DNA from: Dongia_A sp039808885
GTDB taxonomy: Bacteria; Pseudomonadota; Alphaproteobacteria; Dongiales; Dongiaceae
Assembly (NCBI GenBank): GCA_039808885.1
Contig: JBDHTX010000003.1
Span: forward strand, 62,001-126,000
Length of the DNA: 64,000 nt
Reading direction: 5' to 3'
The position numbers and the translations under genes were made by a program. Below the pieces are notes generated by a model that searched no databases, was not told the DNA's origin, and saw only the letters and a list, made by a program, of their open reading frames with translations. Shown here one piece after another: positions 61,799-64,000 of the stretch (position 1 is the stretch's first letter; the number at the start of each line of letters is the position of its first letter).

Positions 61799-62590
61799 CT
61801 ACGATTTTTTGGCTGCATCAATTCCTCTGTGAGCAAGTGACACGAGTGAAAATAGATCCTCAGCATCTTCTTTGCTCATAGCCCATCTAATCTTCGCTTC
61901 ATGGGCGGTTGGATTTCGAAACATGCCAAACACGCTGATAAGAAGGTTGACAAAGCCCTTCTGCTCATCCTGTTCGCTCTTCGTCGTCCTTGAATTGATC
62001 TTGAGCATTGGTGTGTCTCCGCCAAGAGCTTGAACTATTAGAGGCGCGCCATCGTCGGTCAATTCCGTGCGAGATCGAAGTTTGTCGCCTATACTTTTCA
62101 CGGCTTCCAGTACTGCGTGAAAATAGTTGTCGTTCAGCAGCTCCTCTCTGCAAAAGACAAGGACGTCTGGATGGACGTCGCGGCGCAGCAAGCTATTTCT
62201 CAAGTTTGCTGCGCGCTTTCGAGCATCTGGTATTGATTTGGTGGCGATCGCTTTCCCGATAGCTCCTTGCTCATCGATCTCAAGGCCCATCATCGAGAGA
62301 GCCTGATTCAATCGCTCCCTGAGTAACTCAAATTTGTCGTGCTTGTTAAGCCAGCGGGCGGGCGCCATCGCTCTTCGAATAAAAGCAAGTATGCCAGTTC
62401 GATTGCCGCGCTTGTTTTGATCGGCGGCGAATGCGTTGAGCAGCCGCCTCCGCTTGGTTATCGCAGGATCGGGGTCAGACATGTTTAGCGTATTGAGGAT
62501 GTGACCAATCTCAGTTCCCGTGAGGCCTATGTCAGTATCGCCTAGCGCATCGGCGATAGACTCTGCTTCGATTTGGCTGAAACAAACCAT
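61799..62590 (-). CDS. TIGR02391/Ymh family protein with C-terminal HEPN-type motif
   Basis: 263-residue protein matching the TIGR02391 (Ymh) family over its C-terminal half (DVLVFCREELLNDNYFHAVL, GFVNLLISVFGMFRNPTAHE). R225-N-P-T-A-H230 is an Rx4H motif of HEPN ribonucleases, which many toxin and defence proteins use to cut RNA. The N-terminal 140 residues are a basic helical region. AGGTGA lies six bases before the ATG at 62590. The family is common in islands and plasmids; no activity is proven. It is divergent from the DUF4238-like gene. Confidence 0.85.
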   Translation of the reverse strand: MVCFSQIEAESIADALGDTDIGLTGTEIGHILNTLNMSDPDPAITKRRRLLNAFAADQNKRGNRTGILAFIRRAMAPARWLNKHDKFELLRERLNQALSMMGLEIDEQGAIGKAIATKSIPDARKRAANLRNSLLRRDVHPDVLVFCREELLNDNYFHAVLEAVKSIGDKLRSRTELTDDGAPLIVQALGGDTPMLKINSRTTKSEQDEQKGFVNLLISVFGMFRNPTAHEAKIRWAMSKEDAEDLFSLVSLAHRGIDAAKKS

Positions 62591-62722
62591 GCGAGTCACC
62601 TTTTTGGCGTATTGTCGCGAAACAAACACCCGCATTCACTGCAACTATGCATTGACGCCACTGATAGCTAGTATAGCAATAGTCAGATCGCTTGTTTCAA
62701 GCTCTGAATTTGTCGTCGAGCA

Positions 62723-63694
62723 ATGAACGAACCGAAGAGACATCATTGGTGGCCAGAGGCCCATCAACAATTTTGGACTGACTCTGACGGCAAGATCGCC
62801 TGCTTAGACAAGAGCGGCAAACTATATCGTTCTCCGCCTCGAGACGTCGCAGTCATTGGACATCACAACTCTCTTGTGATGCCTGATGGCAAGAAGAATA
62901 CCGCTCCCGAAAAGCTGTTGGGTAAGAATGTCGACGATAAGGTCCGATCTGTCATCAAGAAGATTGCCGACCTTGATCGCCGAACTATCGTGCCGGCCTT
63001 AGAGCGGATGACACTAGCGGAGCTGAATCAACATAATGCGAGATGTGTTCCTTTTGGCTTTGAGCCGTTAGTGAACTTTGAGTATGTGATGTTGGGCAGA
63101 GAGGATCGCATTGACTTGGCGAAGTACGTCGCGTCGATGATAGTTCGCGTGCCGACTTTTCGGGCTCGGATAAGCAACGTGTTTAGAATGATTGCAGGCG
63201 TCTTGGAGCGTCGAGGTACAAAGATCCGTGACATCGATAGGGAGGATCACAATCACCAAATATCTTGGATGTTAGAGAACATCCCGATCTTTGCGAGATC
63301 GCTGGCAATGTGGCCTTGGGTACTAATCAAGTCTGCCCCAGGTGAGTGTTTTATCTTCTCTGACAGTCCAGTTTCGCTCAACACGCCGCAAGGTCTCAAC
63401 GGCGGTCTTGCGGATTTTCTCATTCCACTACTTCCAAATCTGGTCCTTTGTGGGCTGGATGGACCTCAGAAAGGCGTTCGAGAAGGCGTGCACGTTATGC
63501 AAGCGAGCGCCGTGGGCACGCAAACCTACAATCGGATAACCGTAGGCAATGCGCAGGAGCGTGTCTTTCTTAAGGGATCGCCTTCAGAGACTATGAAGGT
63601 GCGATTGTTGGAGAACTTTGGACGTCCAAAAGATAGGGATGTCTTGCTGAAGGCTAGTGGCGGCCAGATAGAAGTATCCAAGTATATAAGTTAA
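62723..63694 (+). CDS. DUF4238-like protein
   Basis: 323-residue protein with the DUF4238 outline: an N-terminal histidine-rich HHWWPEAHQQFW, an aspartate/lysine KIACLDKSGKLY, and a later FIFSDSPVSLN block resembling the family TSDNPV. DUF4238 proteins are scattered in accessory regions and their function is unknown. GC content is low compared with the flanks. It shares a 132-base divergent region with the TIGR02391-type gene, so the two may be co-regulated. The family match is moderate. Confidence 0.82.
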   Translation: MNEPKRHHWWPEAHQQFWTDSDGKIACLDKSGKLYRSPPRDVAVIGHHNSLVMPDGKKNTAPEKLLGKNVDDKVRSVIKKIADLDRRTIVPALERMTLAELNQHNARCVPFGFEPLVNFEYVMLGREDRIDLAKYVASMIVRVPTFRARISNVFRMIAGVLERRGTKIRDIDREDHNHQISWMLENIPIFARSLAMWPWVLIKSAPGECFIFSDSPVSLNTPQGLNGGLADFLIPLLPNLVLCGLDGPQKGVREGVHVMQASAVGTQTYNRITVGNAQERVFLKGSPSETMKVRLLENFGRPKDRDVLLKASGGQIEVSKYIS

Positions 63695-63756
63695 ACACAG
63701 ACTCAAATGCTCTTCGAGTGTAAGACCCATCCCATGTGCGCGTTTCCGTCGTGCCG

Positions 63757-64000
63757 ATGACTACCTCGGGAGCTGTGCGCATCCCCACCTGGTACGCCTT
63801 CCTCCTCACCGGCTTCTACATCTACGCCGTCAACGTGCAGGGCAACGTGGTGCCGTTCCTGCAGGCGGAATTCGCGTTGAGCTATCGCGCGGTCAGCCTG
63901 CATTCGAGCGCCATCGCGCTCGGCATCATCCTGGTCGGGCTGGTGGGGGACCGGGTCGCGGCTGCGCTCGGGCGGCGGCGCACCCTTTGGCTCGGAATCG
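63757..64000 (+). CDS. MFS transporter, N-terminal part (cut by window end)
   Basis: The first 81 residues of a major facilitator transporter: helix 1 (TWYAFLLTGFYIYAVNVQGN), helix 2 (SSAIALGIILVGLVG) and the loop 2-3 motif GDRVAAALGRRRTLWLG. GC-rich codon use returns here, so it belongs to the core chromosome. The substrate cannot be guessed. It continues past base 64000. A GTG at 63751 is an alternative start. Confidence 0.88.
   Translation, partial: MTTSGAVRIPTWYAFLLTGFYIYAVNVQGNVVPFLQAEFALSYRAVSLHSSAIALGIILVGLVGDRVAAALGRRRTLWLGI

Noticed and set aside
62652..62677. TTGACG...TATAGC promoter before the DUF4238-like gene
   Set aside because: The spacer is only 14 bases, too short for a normal sigma-70 promoter.
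61100..63756. Prophage or integrative element
   Set aside because: No integrase, tRNA, attachment-site direct repeat or phage structural gene is visible around the low-GC genes.

Overview
The window is a GC-rich stretch of alphaproteobacterial chromosome, most like Rhodospirillales and relatives. The signs are a CcrM-type GANTC methylase, an F0 operon with separate b and b' chains, a ctaC-ctaD-ctaB-ctaF-ctaG-ctaE oxidase operon followed by DUF983 and SURF1 genes, split glycine dehydrogenase (gcvPA/gcvPB), and DUF1289 and DUF721 proteins. About 60 genes are visible. No rRNA, tRNA, CRISPR array or insertion sequence was recognised. Taxonomy is inferred from gene content only.

Layout. 1-5 kb: a large fused flavin/iron-sulfur oxidoreductase, a sulfite-oxidase-like molybdoenzyme and an exported TPR protein. 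5-7.5 kb: a CyaC-like redox-sensing adenylate cyclase translationally coupled to a phytochelatin-synthase-like protease. 7.7-15 kb: DUF1289, a lipid-flippase-like protein, an asparagine-synthase-family enzyme, a polyprenyl-phosphate-type glycosyltransferase, a large membrane protein of unknown family and a methyltransferase, together resembling an envelope glycan set. 15-28.6 kb: tldD, then the cytochrome aa3 oxidase and assembly operon, an M32 carboxypeptidase, threonine synthase, an M16 peptidase and an acetyltransferase. 28.6-35.8 kb: an AlgH-family protein, a DsbD-like thiol reductase, a peroxiredoxin, rnhA, thrB, ispH, a double-CDGSH protein and a lipoprotein. 35.9-37.7 kb: an ArsR regulator with two operator-like dyads and two DUF899 thioredoxin-like proteins. 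37.8-42.5 kb: a tandem glycine riboswitch and the glycine cleavage operon. 43.4-46 kb: the F0 ATP synthase operon. 46-52.7 kb: agmatinase, an MgtA-type ATPase coupled to a second flippase-like protein, a malate/lactate dehydrogenase family member and a spermidine-synthase-like protein. 52.8-61.1 kb: smc, a DsbA-family protein, DUF721, mutY, ccrM and rnhB.

From about 61.1 to 63.7 kb base composition drops clearly and three accessory genes of obscure function appear (a possible HEPN-like protein, a TIGR02391/Ymh HEPN-type protein and a DUF4238-like protein). This is the best candidate for a horizontally acquired, possibly defence-related island. GC-rich sequence returns with the start of an MFS transporter cut by the window end.

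Two families of dispersed palindromic repeats occupy many intergenic gaps: GTCAxxCCGGG-type paired palindromes (four copies) and CCCTCCCC/GGGGAGGG elements (four sites). The most informative regulatory regions are the ccrM promoter, which carries three GANTC sites in about 45 bases, the ArsR operator and the glycine riboswitch.
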